From assembly GCF_014779715.1 (NCBI RefSeq), contig NZ_JACXYU010000001.1:1-64000 (forward strand): a stretch of DNA of 64,000 bases, given 5' to 3'. Source of the DNA: Streptomyces chumphonensis. GTDB lineage: Bacteria; Actinomycetota; Actinomycetes; Streptomycetales; Streptomycetaceae. Position numbers and translations under genes: made by a program. Shown in pieces: positions 1 through 8,193 of this stretch (position 1 is its first letter; every line of letters starts with the position of its first letter). The notes beneath the pieces are model-generated. The model was not told the origin of the DNA. It was given only the letters and a program-made list of their open reading frames with translations, and ran no database searches.

Positions 1-60
1 GGACGCTTCCTTCGGATTCCCTTCCGGGTTTCCTCCGGGCGCTTCCCTTCGGTGTGTCCA
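1..60 (-). other. Start of rRNA operon leader (16S leader, partial at left edge)
   Basis: Read on the minus strand, positions 60 to 1 give a purine-rich leader containing CCGAAGGGAAGCGCCCGGAG and ending GAAGGAAGCGTCC. From memory this closely matches the conserved leader that precedes 16S rRNA in Streptomyces rrn operons, which continues GTTCCTTGAGAACTCAACAG. The 16S gene itself would lie outside the window, to the left. Two promoter-like elements lie immediately upstream (separate entries). No protein is encoded here. Confidence 0.75.
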
Positions 61-62
61 CT

Positions 63-92
63 ACTTTAGCGAGTTTCTCGCCCAGCTCCTAA
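63..92 (-). promoter_or_regulatory. Probable rRNA operon promoter, proximal
   Basis: On the minus strand a -35-like TTAGGA (87-92) is followed after 18 bases by a -10 TAAAGT (63-68), giving transcription start near position 56, at the head of the rRNA leader. The spacer contains GGGCGAGAAACTCGC. The location right before a recognisable rrn leader supports the call; the -35 is imperfect, as in many actinomycete rrn promoters. Confidence 0.55.
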
Positions 93-242
93 TCGAGCTT
101 CTCCGGTCGAATTTCGGCGTGCCGAAGGACGTCCCGGAAGGGAGAGATCGTCAGTAGTGGTTGGCCACGTTCACGCGGCGCCCACTCGATCACGCTGTGA
201 TGATCTTTGTGAAGGCCCTGCCTGCGTTCAGCGGCTCGGACT

Positions 243-271
243 ACGTTAGGCGTCCCGCTGCCCGGAGTCAA
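243..271 (-). promoter_or_regulatory. Probable rRNA operon promoter, distal
   Basis: On the minus strand TTGACT (266-271) and TAACGT (243-248) are separated by exactly 17 bases, a good vegetative sigma-factor (HrdB-type) promoter. It points towards the rRNA leader at the left edge. Tandem promoters upstream of 16S are the rule in Streptomyces. It lies just beyond the stop codon of the glycosylase gene (273), so it probably does not serve that gene. Confidence 0.6.
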
Positions 272-272
272 G

Positions 273-920
273 TCAGCTCTGGCGCCGACGTGGTTGGTGG
301 GGCCGGTAGGGGCTGACGGTGGGGTCGCCGTCGATCCAGAAGCGGTACGGCTGGTGGGCTCCGTCGCCCCCGACACCGGTGCGCGGCCCGCTCCGGAGCA
401 GGCCGGTGGTGGGCGGCGCCCCGGCGAGCACGTGGAGCGGCGGCGAGGCGTCCGGCTCCTGGCACACGTCGGTGCCGTTGAGCCGGCGGTCCACGTCGAG
501 GGCGGTCGCCAGGCGCGCCGGACCCTTCGCCAGCTCGTGGTCGCGGCGCGCGGTGGGACGTCGGGTGCGGGCGACGTCCGCACCGCTCACGACTTCCCCC
601 GCCCGCAGGAGAACCCCGGCGGCGGTTCCGCTCGTCTCACACACCAGATTCAGGCAGTGCCACATGCCGTACGTGAAGTACACGTAGGCGTGTCCGGGGG
701 GACCGAACATGGCGGCGTTCCGTTCGGTGCGGCCCCGGAAGGCGTGCGAGCCCGGATCGCGTTCGCCCAGGTAGGCCTCCACCTCGGTCAGCCGCACCTC
801 GATCGGACCCTCGGCCGTGTGCCGGACCAGGGTCCGGCCGAGGAGGTCGGGGGCGACCTCCAGGACGGGACGGTCGAAGAAGGCGCGGGGCAGGGCGGTA
901 CGGTCACGGGCGGCGAACAT
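273..920 (-). CDS. DNA-3-methyladenine glycosylase (AAG/MPG family)
   Basis: Base-excision repair enzyme of the AAG/MPG fold, removing 3-methyladenine and other alkylated purines in the cytoplasm. The 215-residue product shows family signatures: [10 protein letters not shown], the catalytic-region stretch [20 protein letters not shown] with the active-site Glu, the intercalating-loop region [16 protein letters not shown], and the [10 protein letters not shown] segment. The length matches bacterial members. I chose the ATG at 920 because upstream in-frame codons run into the divergent Spo0M promoter region and encode no family sequence. It is transcribed divergently from the sporulation gene, with only 37 bases between starts. 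Confidence 0.92.
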   Translation of the reverse strand: MFAARDRTALPRAFFDRPVLEVAPDLLGRTLVRHTAEGPIEVRLTEVEAYLGERDPGSHAFRGRTERNAAMFGPPGHAYVYFTYGMWHCLNLVCETSGTAAGVLLRAGEVVSGADVARTRRPTARRDHELAKGPARLATALDVDRRLNGTDVCQEPDASPPLHVLAGAPPTTGLLRSGPRTGVGGDGAHQPYRFWIDGDPTVSPYRPHQPRRRQS

Positions 921-957
921 GCCGGTCGAGCGTAGTCGAGCGAGGGGAGAGGTCGGG

Positions 958-1740
958 ATGGGCTTCAAGAAGTTGTTCGCGAGTGTGGGAATCGGTGGCG
1001 CCTCGGTGGACACGGTGCTGTCCGAGCCGAACGTGCTGCCGGGCGGAGCGGTTCACGGCGAGGTCCGCGTCAAGGGCGGCTCGGTGGACCAGGAGGTCCA
1101 GGGCGTCTCCGTCGGGCTCCAGGGCAGGGTCGAGGTCGAGAGCCAGGACCAGGAGACGCTGCGGAACGTCGAGTTCGTCAAGCAGCAGGTCGGGAGCGCG
1201 TTCGAGCTCCAGGCGGGGGCGGAGCACGTCGTCCCCTTCGCCCTGGAGATCCCGTGGGAGACGCCGATCACCCACTTCCTCGGCCAGGAGCTCCGGGGGA
1301 TGCACGTCGGCGTCACGACGGAGTTGGCCATCGCGCGGGCCATCGACTCCTCGGACCTGGACCCCGTCCACGTGCACCCGCTGCCGGCGCAGGAGGCGAT
1401 CCTGGACGCGTTCGGCTCGCTCGGCTTCCGGTTCAAGAGCGCCGACCTGGAGCAGGGCACGATCCGGGGTACCCGGCAGCGGCTGCCCTTCTACCAGGAG
1501 ATCGAGTTCCTCGCACCGGAGCAGTACCGGGGCCTGAGCCAGGTCGAGCTGTCCTTCGTCGCCGACGACCGGGCCATGGACGTCGTACTGGAGATGGACA
1601 AGAAGCCGGGGCTCTTCACCGGGGGCAGCGACTCCTACCGGAGCTTCCAGGTCGACCTCGAGCAGTACCACCAGACCGACTGGGCCGGATACCTCAACCA
1701 GTGGCTGGCCGAGGTGGGTGGCCGGCGCAACTGGTTCTGA
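958..1740 (+). CDS. Spo0M-type sporulation control protein
   Basis: A 260-residue protein of the Spo0M (SpoOM) family, an arrestin-like beta-sandwich protein linked to sporulation control in Bacillus and widely conserved in Streptomyces. It begins [20 protein letters not shown], followed by the typical [16 protein letters not shown] strand and the [20 protein letters not shown] segment, and ends with an [16 protein letters not shown] tail. There are no signal peptide or membrane helices, so it is cytosolic. The start ATG at 958 follows a GAGGGGAGAGG ribosome site; the longer upstream frame overlaps the divergent glycosylase and is rejected. A hairpin follows the stop codon. Confidence 0.9.
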   Translation: MGFKKLFASVGIGGASVDTVLSEPNVLPGGAVHGEVRVKGGSVDQEVQGVSVGLQGRVEVESQDQETLRNVEFVKQQVGSAFELQAGAEHVVPFALEIPWETPITHFLGQELRGMHVGVTTELAIARAIDSSDLDPVHVHPLPAQEAILDAFGSLGFRFKSADLEQGTIRGTRQRLPFYQEIEFLAPEQYRGLSQVELSFVADDRAMDVVLEMDKKPGLFTGGSDSYRSFQVDLEQYHQTDWAGYLNQWLAEVGGRRNWF

Positions 1741-1747
1741 CCCGCCT

Positions 1748-1774
1748 CCGGCCGGGGACGGACACCCCGGCCGG
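1748..1774. terminator. Bidirectional hairpin terminator, Spo0M / barstar-like gene
   Basis: A perfect 10-base inverted repeat, CCGGCCGGGG (1748-1757) and CCCCGGCCGG (1765-1774), with a 7-base loop. It sits between the convergent stop codons at 1740 and 1783. There is no clear T-run, as is common for actinomycete terminators. Confidence 0.7.
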
Positions 1775-1782
1775 GCGGCCGC

Positions 1783-2223
1783 TCAGCTGAGCAGGACGGT
1801 CATGGGGGCGGCCCGGCCCGCCCAGTAGCTGACGGCCGCGGACAGCACGTCCGCGGCCGTCGCCGCGTCGGCGGGGGCCGACTGCGCGAAGGCGTCCCAG
1901 CCGCGCACCAGGAGGAGCCGCCCGTGCTCCGGCGGATCGGTCCACCCCAGGTCGGTGAGGGCGTCGGCCAGTCCGTCCCAGTCGCGGCCGAACCGCTCGG
2001 GGAAGCCGAGGCCGTCGGCGCAGCGGGTCACGAATCCGTCGCCGTCGCCCACACCGCCGAGGTCCACCGCGCGGCTGTCCCAGCCGGCTTCCTCCGGCCC
2101 GAGGGAGGGCCCGGGGTCACCGGCGGCGGGACGCCACCGGTAGAGGCCGGGGGGCAGTGATCCGTCGAGCACTCCGGTGAGGTCCGCTTCGGGGAGGGGG
2201 CCGGGTGTCTGGGGGCTGGTCAT
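1783..2223 (-). CDS. Barstar-family protein (ribonuclease inhibitor-like)
   Basis: A 146-residue acidic protein with a C-terminal barstar domain. The region [21 protein letters not shown] is the barstar helix-loop signature: family members carry the F-P-x-x-(F/Y)-G-x-N/D-W-D-A-L motif that inserts into the barnase active site. Barstar proteins bind and block secreted or intracellular ribonucleases. No barnase-like gene lies next to it, so its partner, if any, is elsewhere. The first 50 residues are proline- and glycine-rich and do not belong to the domain. It is convergent with the Spo0M gene. Confidence 0.8.
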   Translation of the reverse strand: MTSPQTPGPLPEADLTGVLDGSLPPGLYRWRPAAGDPGPSLGPEEAGWDSRAVDLGGVGDGDGFVTRCADGLGFPERFGRDWDGLADALTDLGWTDPPEHGRLLLVRGWDAFAQSAPADAATAADVLSAAVSYWAGRAAPMTVLLS

Positions 2224-2377
2224 GGGTCACCACCGATGTGAGGGTCTCGTCTGCGGTCTCGCAGGTGCCGACGCGCCGGCGGGAGGCACGGGGCACCCCC
2301 GCCATGCTGTCAGCCCGTACTGCCCCGGCTCGTTAGGCTGGCCGCTGCAACGATGCCAGCGATCAGGAGGTTCTGAC

Positions 2378-2917
2378 GTGACCGAGCAGAAGCGGCGTCC
2401 ACTCCCCCACGACTTCCACCCGCCGGTGGCGTCCTTCACCGTCGTCAGCGACGACGTGAGCGAGGGGGCGGAGCTGAAGCCTGATCAGGTGCAGGCCGGG
2501 GGCAACACCTCGCCGCATCTGCGCTGGGAGGGCTTCCCCGAGGAGACCCGCAGCTTCGCGGTGACCTGCTTCGACCCGGACGCCCCCACCGGCAGCGGGT
2601 TCTGGCACTGGACGGTGTTCGACATCCCGGCCTCCGTGACGGAGTTGCCCGCCGGCGCGGGCGGTGGCGACTTCGCCGGGCTTCCGTCCGGCGCCGTCCA
2701 CGTGCGCAACGACTACGGCGACAAGGAGTTCGTCGGGGCCGCGCCGCCGCCCGGCGACGGGCCGCACCGCTACGTCTTCACCGTCTACGCGGTGGGTGAC
2801 GAGAAGCTGGGCCCCGACTCCGACGCCACCCCGGCCGTCGTGGGGTTCAACCTGCGTTTCAAGGCGATCGGGCGTGCCCGGCTGATCGGTGAGTACGAGG
2901 TGCGCGCCGACTCCTGA
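2378..2917 (+). CDS. YbhB/YbcL family (PEBP, Raf kinase inhibitor-like) protein
   Basis: A 179-residue phosphatidylethanolamine-binding-protein fold member. Signatures visible are [20 protein letters not shown], the ligand-pocket motif [20 protein letters not shown] and the [12 protein letters not shown] strand. Bacterial members are cytoplasmic ligand-binding proteins of uncertain role. The start is the GTG at 2378, preceded by a strong CAGGAGG ribosome site (2364-2370); in-frame codons further upstream lie in a non-conserved stretch. It is a monocistronic unit between the barstar and HNH genes. Confidence 0.88.
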   Translation: MTEQKRRPLPHDFHPPVASFTVVSDDVSEGAELKPDQVQAGGNTSPHLRWEGFPEETRSFAVTCFDPDAPTGSGFWHWTVFDIPASVTELPAGAGGGDFAGLPSGAVHVRNDYGDKEFVGAAPPPGDGPHRYVFTVYAVGDEKLGPDSDATPAVVGFNLRFKAIGRARLIGEYEVRADS

Positions 2918-3093
2918 GCGCTCCGGCGGCGCCCGCGCACCGTCGTCGCCCGGCCGCCCGCTCACCGTCGGCCGGTGGCCGGGCACACGTCACCCGCCGT
3001 ACACGGCGGGGAAATTGCGTTGTCCACGGAATCCCGCAGCGGCACAGTGGGGGCGTCCCGCAGCCCGGCGGGGCGCCGGGGAGGGTGGACGGG

Positions 3094-3603
3094 ATGCGCG
3101 AGACGCTGATTCTCAACGCGAGCTTCGAGCCGTTGTCGACGGTGTCGCTGCGACGGGCCGTGGTGCTCGTGATGCAGGAGAAGGCCGTCGTGGAGCAGTC
3201 GCATCCCGGGTTGCGGGTGCGGGCGGCCAACGTCGAGCTGCCGGTGCCGCAGGTGATCAGGCTGCGGCGCTACGTGCGGGTGCCGTTCCGACAACGGGCC
3301 GCGTGGTCGCGGCGCGGTGTGCTGGTGCGGGACCGGCACCGCTGTGCCTACTGCGGGCGACGCGCGACCACGGTGGATCACGTCGTGCCCCGGTCGCACG
3401 GCGGCGGCGACACCTGGCTGAACACGGTGGCCGCCTGCGCGGAGGACAACCACCGCAAGGCGGACCGCACTCCGGCCGAGGCGGGCATGCGGCTGCTCAC
3501 GCCGCCGTTCGAGCCCACCCCGGCCGACGCGCTGCTGCTGGCCCTGCGGCTGCGGGACGGCGAGACCCTGCCGGAGTGGTTGACGCTGCCGACCCCCGCG
3601 TGA
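3094..3603 (+). CDS. HNH endonuclease
   Basis: A 169-residue protein of a family found in nearly all Streptomyces: MRETLILNASFEPLSTVSLR at the start, a basic centre (RYVRVPFRQRAAWSRRGVLV), then the HNH nuclease core. The core shows a CAYCG half zinc knuckle, DHVVPRSHGGGD with the catalytic His, and a NTVAACAEDNHRKAD segment with a second Cys and the final N/H. A second complete CxxC knuckle is not obvious. The target is unknown; this family is not tied to a restriction or phage locus here. The ATG at 3094 fits a GAGGG ribosome site 8 bases upstream; a GTG at 3085 is the alternative. Confidence 0.88.
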   Translation: MRETLILNASFEPLSTVSLRRAVVLVMQEKAVVEQSHPGLRVRAANVELPVPQVIRLRRYVRVPFRQRAAWSRRGVLVRDRHRCAYCGRRATTVDHVVPRSHGGGDTWLNTVAACAEDNHRKADRTPAEAGMRLLTPPFEPTPADALLLALRLRDGETLPEWLTLPTPA

Positions 3604-3639
3604 CACTCCCCCGAGCACGGGGCGGACGGACCGACGCGT

Positions 3640-3671
3640 GGCCCCGGCGAACCGAGCGGTTCGCCGGGGCC
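3640..3671. terminator. Bidirectional hairpin terminator, HNH / SPFH genes
   Basis: A perfect 14-base inverted repeat: GGCCCCGGCGAACC (3640-3653), a GAGC loop, and GGTTCGCCGGGGCC (3658-3671). It lies between the convergent stop codons at 3603 and 3697 and probably ends transcription from both sides. Confidence 0.8.
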
Positions 3672-3696
3672 GCCCGCATGTCGTGCGGTGGTGCGG

Positions 3697-4653
3697 TCAG
3701 TCGATCTCGGGACGCTCCGGGGGGCGCTTGCTCATGCCCGGGGTCGGGGCGGGGATCGTCGGCCCGGCGTCTCCACCGTGCTTCTTGAAACCGTCCAGCG
3801 CTCCGCCGAGGCCCTTGAGGGCGTCGCCGATCTCGCTGGGGACGATCCAGAGCTTGTTCGCGTCGCCCTCGGCGATCTTCGGCAGCATCTGGAGGTACTG
3901 GTAGGACAGCAGCTTCTGGTCCGGGTCGCCCGCGTGGATGGACTCGAAGACGGTGCGGATGGCCTGGGCCTCGCCCTCGGCGCGCAGGGCGGCGGCCTTG
4001 GCGTCACCCTCGGCCCGCAGGATCTCCGACTGCTTGTGGCCCTCGGCCTGGAGGATCTCGGACTGCCGGACGCCCTCGGCCTGGAGGATGGCGGCGCGCT
4101 TGTCGCGGTCGGCGCGCATCTGCTTCTCCATCGAGTCCTGGATGGAGGTGGGAGGCTCGATGGCCTTGAGCTCCACGCGGTTGACGCGGATGCCCCACTT
4201 ACCGGTCGCCTCGTCCAGGACGCCGCGCAGCGCCGCGTTGATCTCCTCGCGGGAGGTGAGCGTGCGTTCCAGGTCCATGCCGCCGATGATGTTCCGGAGC
4301 GTGGTGACCGTGAGCTGCTCGATGGCCTGGATGTAGCTCGCGACCTCGTAGGTCGCCGCCCGGGCGTCCGTCACCTGGTAGTAGATGACGGTGTCGATGT
4401 TCACGACCAGGTTGTCCTGGGTGATCACCGGCTGCGGCGGGAAGGGGACGACCTGCTCGCGGAGGTCGACCCGGTTGCGGACCGTGTCGATGAACGGCAC
4501 GACGATGTTGAGGCCCGCGTTGAGGGTGCGCGTGTAGCGGCCGAAGCGCTCCACGATGGCCGCACTCGCCTGCGGGATGACCTGCACCGTCTTGATGAGC
4601 GCGACGAAGACGAGCACCACCAAGATGATCAGGACGATGATGACGGCGTCCAC
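3697..4653 (-). CDS. SPFH/Band-7 (stomatin-like) membrane protein
   Basis: A 318-residue stomatin/prohibitin-family protein. An N-terminal transmembrane helix (about residues 3-22, rich in V/I/L) anchors the protein. It is followed by the SPFH domain (SAAIVERFGRYTRTLNAGLN, ITQDNLVVNIDTVIYYQVTD). The C-terminal half is a coiled coil containing near-repeats of QAEG (ILQAEGVRQSEILQAEGHKQ and on), typical of oligomerising flotillin/QmcA-like scaffolds that organise membrane microdomains. The GTG at 4653 is the start. It is co-oriented with the NfeD gene 70 bases upstream; SPFH and NfeD proteins are classic operon partners. Confidence 0.93.
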   Translation of the reverse strand: MDAVIIVLIILVVLVFVALIKTVQVIPQASAAIVERFGRYTRTLNAGLNIVVPFIDTVRNRVDLREQVVPFPPQPVITQDNLVVNIDTVIYYQVTDARAATYEVASYIQAIEQLTVTTLRNIIGGMDLERTLTSREEINAALRGVLDEATGKWGIRVNRVELKAIEPPTSIQDSMEKQMRADRDKRAAILQAEGVRQSEILQAEGHKQSEILRAEGDAKAAALRAEGEAQAIRTVFESIHAGDPDQKLLSYQYLQMLPKIAEGDANKLWIVPSEIGDALKGLGGALDGFKKHGGDAGPTIPAPTPGMSKRPPERPEID

Positions 4654-4723
4654 CGTGCCCCCTGGACTCGTGTGTTGACGTGTGTAGTTGACGGACCGTG
4701 TCGGCCCGGTTCCGCGGGGGCCA

Positions 4724-5158
4724 TCACATCACGACGGCGGTGGCGCCGTCGATCGCCACCACGTCGACCCTGCGTCCGGGTTCGTAGGCGTCGTCGGCCT
4801 CCATCGCCCGGGCCGACCAGATCTCGCCCCCGATCTTGACGCGGCCCCCGCTGCCGTCGACCCGTTCGACCACGACGGCCTGCCGCCCCTTGAGGGCGTC
4901 CACCCCCGTCGCCAACTCGGGGCGCTCGGCGCGCATGCGCCGGGCCATGGGCCGGACGACGAGGATCAGGGCCGTCGAGAGGACGGCGAAGACGACGACC
5001 TGCGCGACGAGACCCCCGCCGAGCGCTGCGACGAGCGCTCCCCCTCCGGCGCCGACCGCGAGCATGCCCAACTCGGGCATCGCGGTCATGACGAGCGGGA
5101 TACAGAGCCCTACGGCTACGATGAGCCACCACACCCATGCGTCCACACAGGTCATCAT
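4724..5158 (-). CDS. NfeD family membrane protein
   Basis: A 144-residue NfeD-type protein: a membrane region of two to three helices (residues about 6-75: WVWWLIVAVGLCIPLVM, then GLVAQVVVFAVLSTALILVV) followed by a C-terminal OB-fold domain (GRQAVVVERVDGSGGRVKIG, with GEIWSARA). NfeD proteins bind SPFH partners in the membrane, and the partner gene lies immediately downstream in the same orientation. No protease domain is present, so this is the short NfeD1b form. It starts at ATG 5158; a second ATG one codon later is possible. Confidence 0.9.
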   Translation of the reverse strand: MMTCVDAWVWWLIVAVGLCIPLVMTAMPELGMLAVGAGGGALVAALGGGLVAQVVVFAVLSTALILVVRPMARRMRAERPELATGVDALKGRQAVVVERVDGSGGRVKIGGEIWSARAMEADDAYEPGRRVDVVAIDGATAVVM

Positions 5159-5206
5159 AGGTGCCCGGGGCCGACCGGGACAGGGGACCGGCGGACCGGT
5201 CCAACC

Positions 5207-5998
5207 TCAGGAGAGCGGAAGCCCGTTGGCGGTCCAGCGGTCACCGATCCGCTCGACCACGAGAGGCAGCCCGAAGCAGCGGGAGAGGTTGGCGGAGTTC
5301 ATCTCCGTCTCCAGCGGACCGGCGGTCAGCACCTTGCCCTGACGGATCATCAGCACGTGCGTGAAGCCCGGCGGGATCTCCTCCACGTGGTGGGTGACCA
5401 TGATCATCGAGGGGGCGAAGGGGTCCCGGGCGAGGCGTCCGAGCCGACGGACGAGATCCTCGCGACCCCCGAGGTCGAGGCCGGCGGCGGGCTCGTCCAG
5501 GAGCAGCAGCTCGGGGTCGGCCATCATCGACCGGGCGATCTGGGTCCGCTTGCGCTCCCCCTCGGAGAGGGTGCCGAAGGAGCGGTCCACGAAGTCGTTC
5601 ATGCCGAGCCGGTCCAGGAAGGCGCGGGCACGGTCCTCGTCGACGGCGTCGTAGTCCTCATGCCAGCCGGCGGTCATGCCGTAGGCGGCGGTCAGGACGG
5701 TCTGCAGGACGGTCTGGCCCGGGGGCAGCTTGTCGGCGAGACCGCTGCTGGAGACACCGATGCGGGGGCGCAGCTCGAAGACGTCGACGGAGCCGAGCCG
5801 CTCACCGAGGATCGTGGCCTGCCCGGCGGAGGGGAAGAGGTAGCTGGAGGCCAGGTTCAGCAGCGTCGTCTTCCCGGCGCCGTTGGGGCCGAGGATGATC
5901 CACCGCTCGCCCTCCTTGACCGACCAGGAGACGTCGTCCACCAGAGCCCGACCGTCGCGGACCACGGATACGTCCACCAGCTCCAGTACATCGCTCAT
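5207..5998 (-). CDS. ABC transporter ATP-binding protein
   Basis: A 263-residue stand-alone ABC ATPase. Walker A is GPNGAGKTT, the signature motif LSEGERKR, Walker B LLLLDEPAAGLD, and the switch His is in MIMVTHHVEEIP. The fold resembles the ModF/YbbL-type soluble ATPases; no membrane partner gene is adjacent, so a transporter role is unproven. I start it at ATG 5998 (MSDVLELVDVSVV), which aligns with the family; the 16 codons upstream are not ABC-like. It is divergent from the conserved unknown at 6126. Confidence 0.88.
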   Translation of the reverse strand: MSDVLELVDVSVVRDGRALVDDVSWSVKEGERWIILGPNGAGKTTLLNLASSYLFPSAGQATILGERLGSVDVFELRPRIGVSSSGLADKLPPGQTVLQTVLTAAYGMTAGWHEDYDAVDEDRARAFLDRLGMNDFVDRSFGTLSEGERKRTQIARSMMADPELLLLDEPAAGLDLGGREDLVRRLGRLARDPFAPSMIMVTHHVEEIPPGFTHVLMIRQGKVLTAGPLETEMNSANLSRCFGLPLVVERIGDRWTANGLPLS

Positions 5999-6125
5999 GA
6001 GCGCGGTTTCTCCCATTGCAGTCGCTTCGCCCGTGCCGGTGGGCACAGTCCCCAGGGAAAACCTACGCCACGTGTCGCCCGCGACGGCGGTCAGGCTTGT
6101 CGGGGCCGGGTCCTAGTCTGGGGGG

Positions 6126-6914
6126 ATGCTGGAAGAACCACGTTCGGGGCGGCTGGCCGCCTGGGGGAACGCGCTGCTGGCCGGGGAGGCGTCGCCGGAC
6201 GAGGCGGCGGTCCGCGTCGTGGCGGAGGACGCCGTCCATCGGGTGAGCGGGCTGCCGGAGGAGGCGGGTCCGGTGGGCTGGACGCTGGCGCTCGGCCGGC
6301 TGCGGGCCCTCGGGGCGGTGGCCCTGCGGGTGGCGCTCCCGGCGCCGGGGCATCCGCTCGGGCTGAGCGGTCCGCCGGAGTTCAACGCCGCGGCGCTGGA
6401 GGCCGGGGAGGCGGTGCTGGCGTCGGGAGCGGCGCTCGGGCTGGTGCCCGACGTCGCGGAGGCGGGTCCGGCCGGGGACGTGCACGTGGAGGTGGTGTGG
6501 CGCTGCCTGCCGGTGCGGGAGGCCCCGCCCGCGGACGTCCCCTCGCTCGGGGAGGCCGAGCGGGAGCTCCAGCAGGCGCTGCGGGAGGCGACGGAGGCGC
6601 TGACGCAACTGGACGTCGCGGGCTCGGGGCCCGTGGCGCAGGCGGCGCTGGCGGCGTACCAGGCGCGGGCCGAGGCCGGGCGGCGGTTGCTGGCGCCGGG
6701 GTATCCGGGCCGCGCGGTGCGGGTGCTGGAGCTGGCGCAGCGGGTGGCGGCGCTGGTGAACATCGCGGAGGCCGTCGAGCCGGGTGCGGCGGTGAGCGCC
6801 GGACAACTCGCGATGCGGGCGGACGTGCTGCGGCCGGTGGAGCGGATGGCGCGGCGGGCGCAGGTGGCGGCGTACAACGCGTACGCGGAGGAGGTGGAGC
6901 GGCGGCGCGGCTGA
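6126..6914 (+). CDS. Conserved actinobacterial protein of unknown function
   Basis: A 262-residue protein that I recognise only as a Streptomyces conserved hypothetical. It is Ala/Glu/Arg-rich and mainly helical, with no signal peptide or membrane helices. The middle reads as a defined globular region (GHPLGLSGPPEFNAAALEAG), and the C-terminal 110 residues look like a long helical bundle (EAERELQQALREATEAL onward). The ATG at 6126 follows a weak GGGGGG ribosome site. Its stop codon sits in the loop of a perfect GC hairpin. No function is inferred. Confidence 0.75.
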   Translation: MLEEPRSGRLAAWGNALLAGEASPDEAAVRVVAEDAVHRVSGLPEEAGPVGWTLALGRLRALGAVALRVALPAPGHPLGLSGPPEFNAAALEAGEAVLASGAALGLVPDVAEAGPAGDVHVEVVWRCLPVREAPPADVPSLGEAERELQQALREATEALTQLDVAGSGPVAQAALAAYQARAEAGRRLLAPGYPGRAVRVLELAQRVAALVNIAEAVEPGAAVSAGQLAMRADVLRPVERMARRAQVAAYNAYAEEVERRRG

Positions 6915-6925
6915 GCCGCGCCGCC
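6901..6925. terminator. Hairpin terminator with the stop codon in its loop
   Basis: A perfect 11-base inverted repeat, GGCGGCGCGGC (6901-6911) and GCCGCGCCGCC (6915-6925), encloses only TGA, the stop codon of the upstream gene. The last codons of the gene therefore form the ascending arm. It also lies 14 bases past the chaplin stop on the other strand, so it may serve both genes. Confidence 0.65.
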
Positions 6926-6939
6926 GGCGGGGTGCGCCG

Positions 6940-7179
6940 TCAGTCGTTGACGCAGGTGTTCCCGAAGGTGGGGTTCAGCGCGGCGATGACGTCGACGGTG
7001 TTCCCGCACAGGTTCACCGGGATGTGCACCGGGACGGTGACGACGTTGCCGGAGGCCACACCCGGGGAGTTGGCGGCCACGGCCTGGCCCTCGGCGTCGG
7101 CGAACGCGGTACCGGCCGCGCCGCCCACGGCGGCGCCCGCGGCGGCGATGGTGACGGCGACCTTCTTGGCTGCGCTCAT
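6940..7179 (-). CDS. Short chaplin (secreted hydrophobic aerial-hypha protein)
   Basis: A 79-residue short chaplin. The N-terminal secretion signal covers about residues 1-27 (MSAAKKVAVTIAAAGAAVGG, cleavage likely after TAFA). The single chaplin domain follows: SPGVASGNVVTVPVHIPVN, then CGNTVDVIAALNPTFGNTC. Both conserved cysteines are present. Chaplins are secreted, assemble into amyloid-like rodlets at the air-water interface and let aerial hyphae escape the aqueous phase; short chaplins lack a sortase signal. Start ATG 7179 has a good CAGGAG ribosome site. A chaplin-domain remnant lies upstream in the same orientation. Confidence 0.93.
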   Translation of the reverse strand: MSAAKKVAVTIAAAGAAVGGAAGTAFADAEGQAVAANSPGVASGNVVTVPVHIPVNLCGNTVDVIAALNPTFGNTCVND

Positions 7180-7369
7180 GGGGTTTCTCCTGAAATCATC
7201 GACAGAGTGCCTGGCCCTGCGCCTCGGCACGGTTACGCGGCGGAACCGCACGCTGAGCAACGGCACCGGGCGGTGTGCGACACGGGCGCGCGGGCGCCGC
7301 CCCCCGTTCGGACCAACGACCGGACAGGACTGCGGCCCCCGGGCGCGTGCCCGGAGGCCGGAAGGGGCG

Positions 7370-7517
7370 GCCGGTGGAGGCCGCGGGGGCAGGCGTTGAG
7401 GCAGAAGGTGCCGAACGTCGGGTCGAGCGGGCCGACGACGTCGACCGTGTCGCCGCACGGGTTCGCCGGAACGTGCACCGGGACCCGCACCACGGTGCCG
7501 GAGGCCGCTTCCGGCAC
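7370..7517 (-). pseudogene. Orphan chaplin-domain remnant without signal peptide
   Basis: In one minus-strand frame, starting at a GTG (7517), the translation reads SGTVVRVPVHVPANPCGDTV then DVVGPLDPTFGTFCLNACP. This is a chaplin repeat with both cysteines. It has no signal sequence: upstream codons run directly into the end of the response-regulator gene (stop near 7552). After the domain the frame continues about 50 residues as non-chaplin Arg/Pro-rich sequence to 7233. It looks like a decayed second chaplin beside the intact one, or a domain left by local duplication and deletion. Confidence 0.6.
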
Positions 7518-7551
7518 CGGCGGTGACGAGGCCGCCGGCCAGCCGGTCTCC

Positions 7552-8193
7552 TCACTCCGTGACGCCGTGCCGCACGGCCCACAGGGCGGCCTGGGTCCGG
7601 TCGGCCAGATCCAGCTTCATGAGGATGTTCGAGACGTGCGTCTTGACGGTCTTCTCCGACAGCACGAGCGCCCGGGCGATCTCGCGGTTGGAGCGGCCGT
7701 CCGCGATGAGGCCGAGCACCTCCCGTTCCCGGTCGGTCAGCCCCGAGGAACGCCCCGGGGCCGGGGTCGTGGCCTCCTCGGTCAGCAGCGCCGCCGCCAC
7801 CTCCGGTTCGAGGATCACGTGACCGGCGTGCACCGAGCGGATCGCGCCGGCCAGCGCGTCGGGGTCGATGTCCTTGTACAGGTACCCCGACGCGCCCGCG
7901 CGCAGGGCGGGGACGGCGGTGCGCTGCTCGGTGAAGCTGGTGACGACCAGGACGCGGGCGGCGCTGCCCGCCTCGCGCAGCCCGCGCAGGGCCGCGATGC
8001 CGTCGCTGCCGGGCATCTTGACGTCCAGGAGGATGACGTCGGGGGTCAGCCGACGGGCCTCCTCCACGCCCGCCGCGCCGTCGGCCGCCTCGCCGACGAC
8101 CTCGATGTCGTCCTGCACCTCCAGGAACGTGCGCAGCCCCCGGCGCACCACCTGGTGGTCGTCCACGAGCAGGACGCGGATGCGCTCAGCCAC
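7552..8193 (-). CDS. NarL/LuxR-family response regulator
   Basis: A 213-residue response regulator: receiver domain (residues 1-120) with acidic pocket and phospho-acceptor Asp in TPDVILLDVKMPGSDG, conserved Thr and Lys (VVTSFTEQ, GYLYKD), then a LuxR-type helix-turn-helix (LTDREREVLGLIADGRSNRE, then LVLSEKTVKTHVSNIL). It binds DNA when phosphorylated. The GTG start at 8193 overlaps the kinase stop codon by 8 bases, so the pair is translationally coupled. Being next to the chaplin makes a role in aerial development conceivable, but nothing in the sequence proves it. Confidence 0.93.
   Translation of the reverse strand: MAERIRVLLVDDHQVVRRGLRTFLEVQDDIEVVGEAADGAAGVEEARRLTPDVILLDVKMPGSDGIAALRGLREAGSAARVLVVTSFTEQRTAVPALRAGASGYLYKDIDPDALAGAIRSVHAGHVILEPEVAAALLTEEATTPAPGRSSGLTDREREVLGLIADGRSNREIARALVLSEKTVKTHVSNILMKLDLADRTQAALWAVRHGVTE

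Noticed and set aside
8..583. A 164-codon minus-strand frame (89-583) crossing the rRNA promoter region
   Set aside because: It overlaps the glycosylase gene in another frame and the promoter elements; composition is typical of a shadow.
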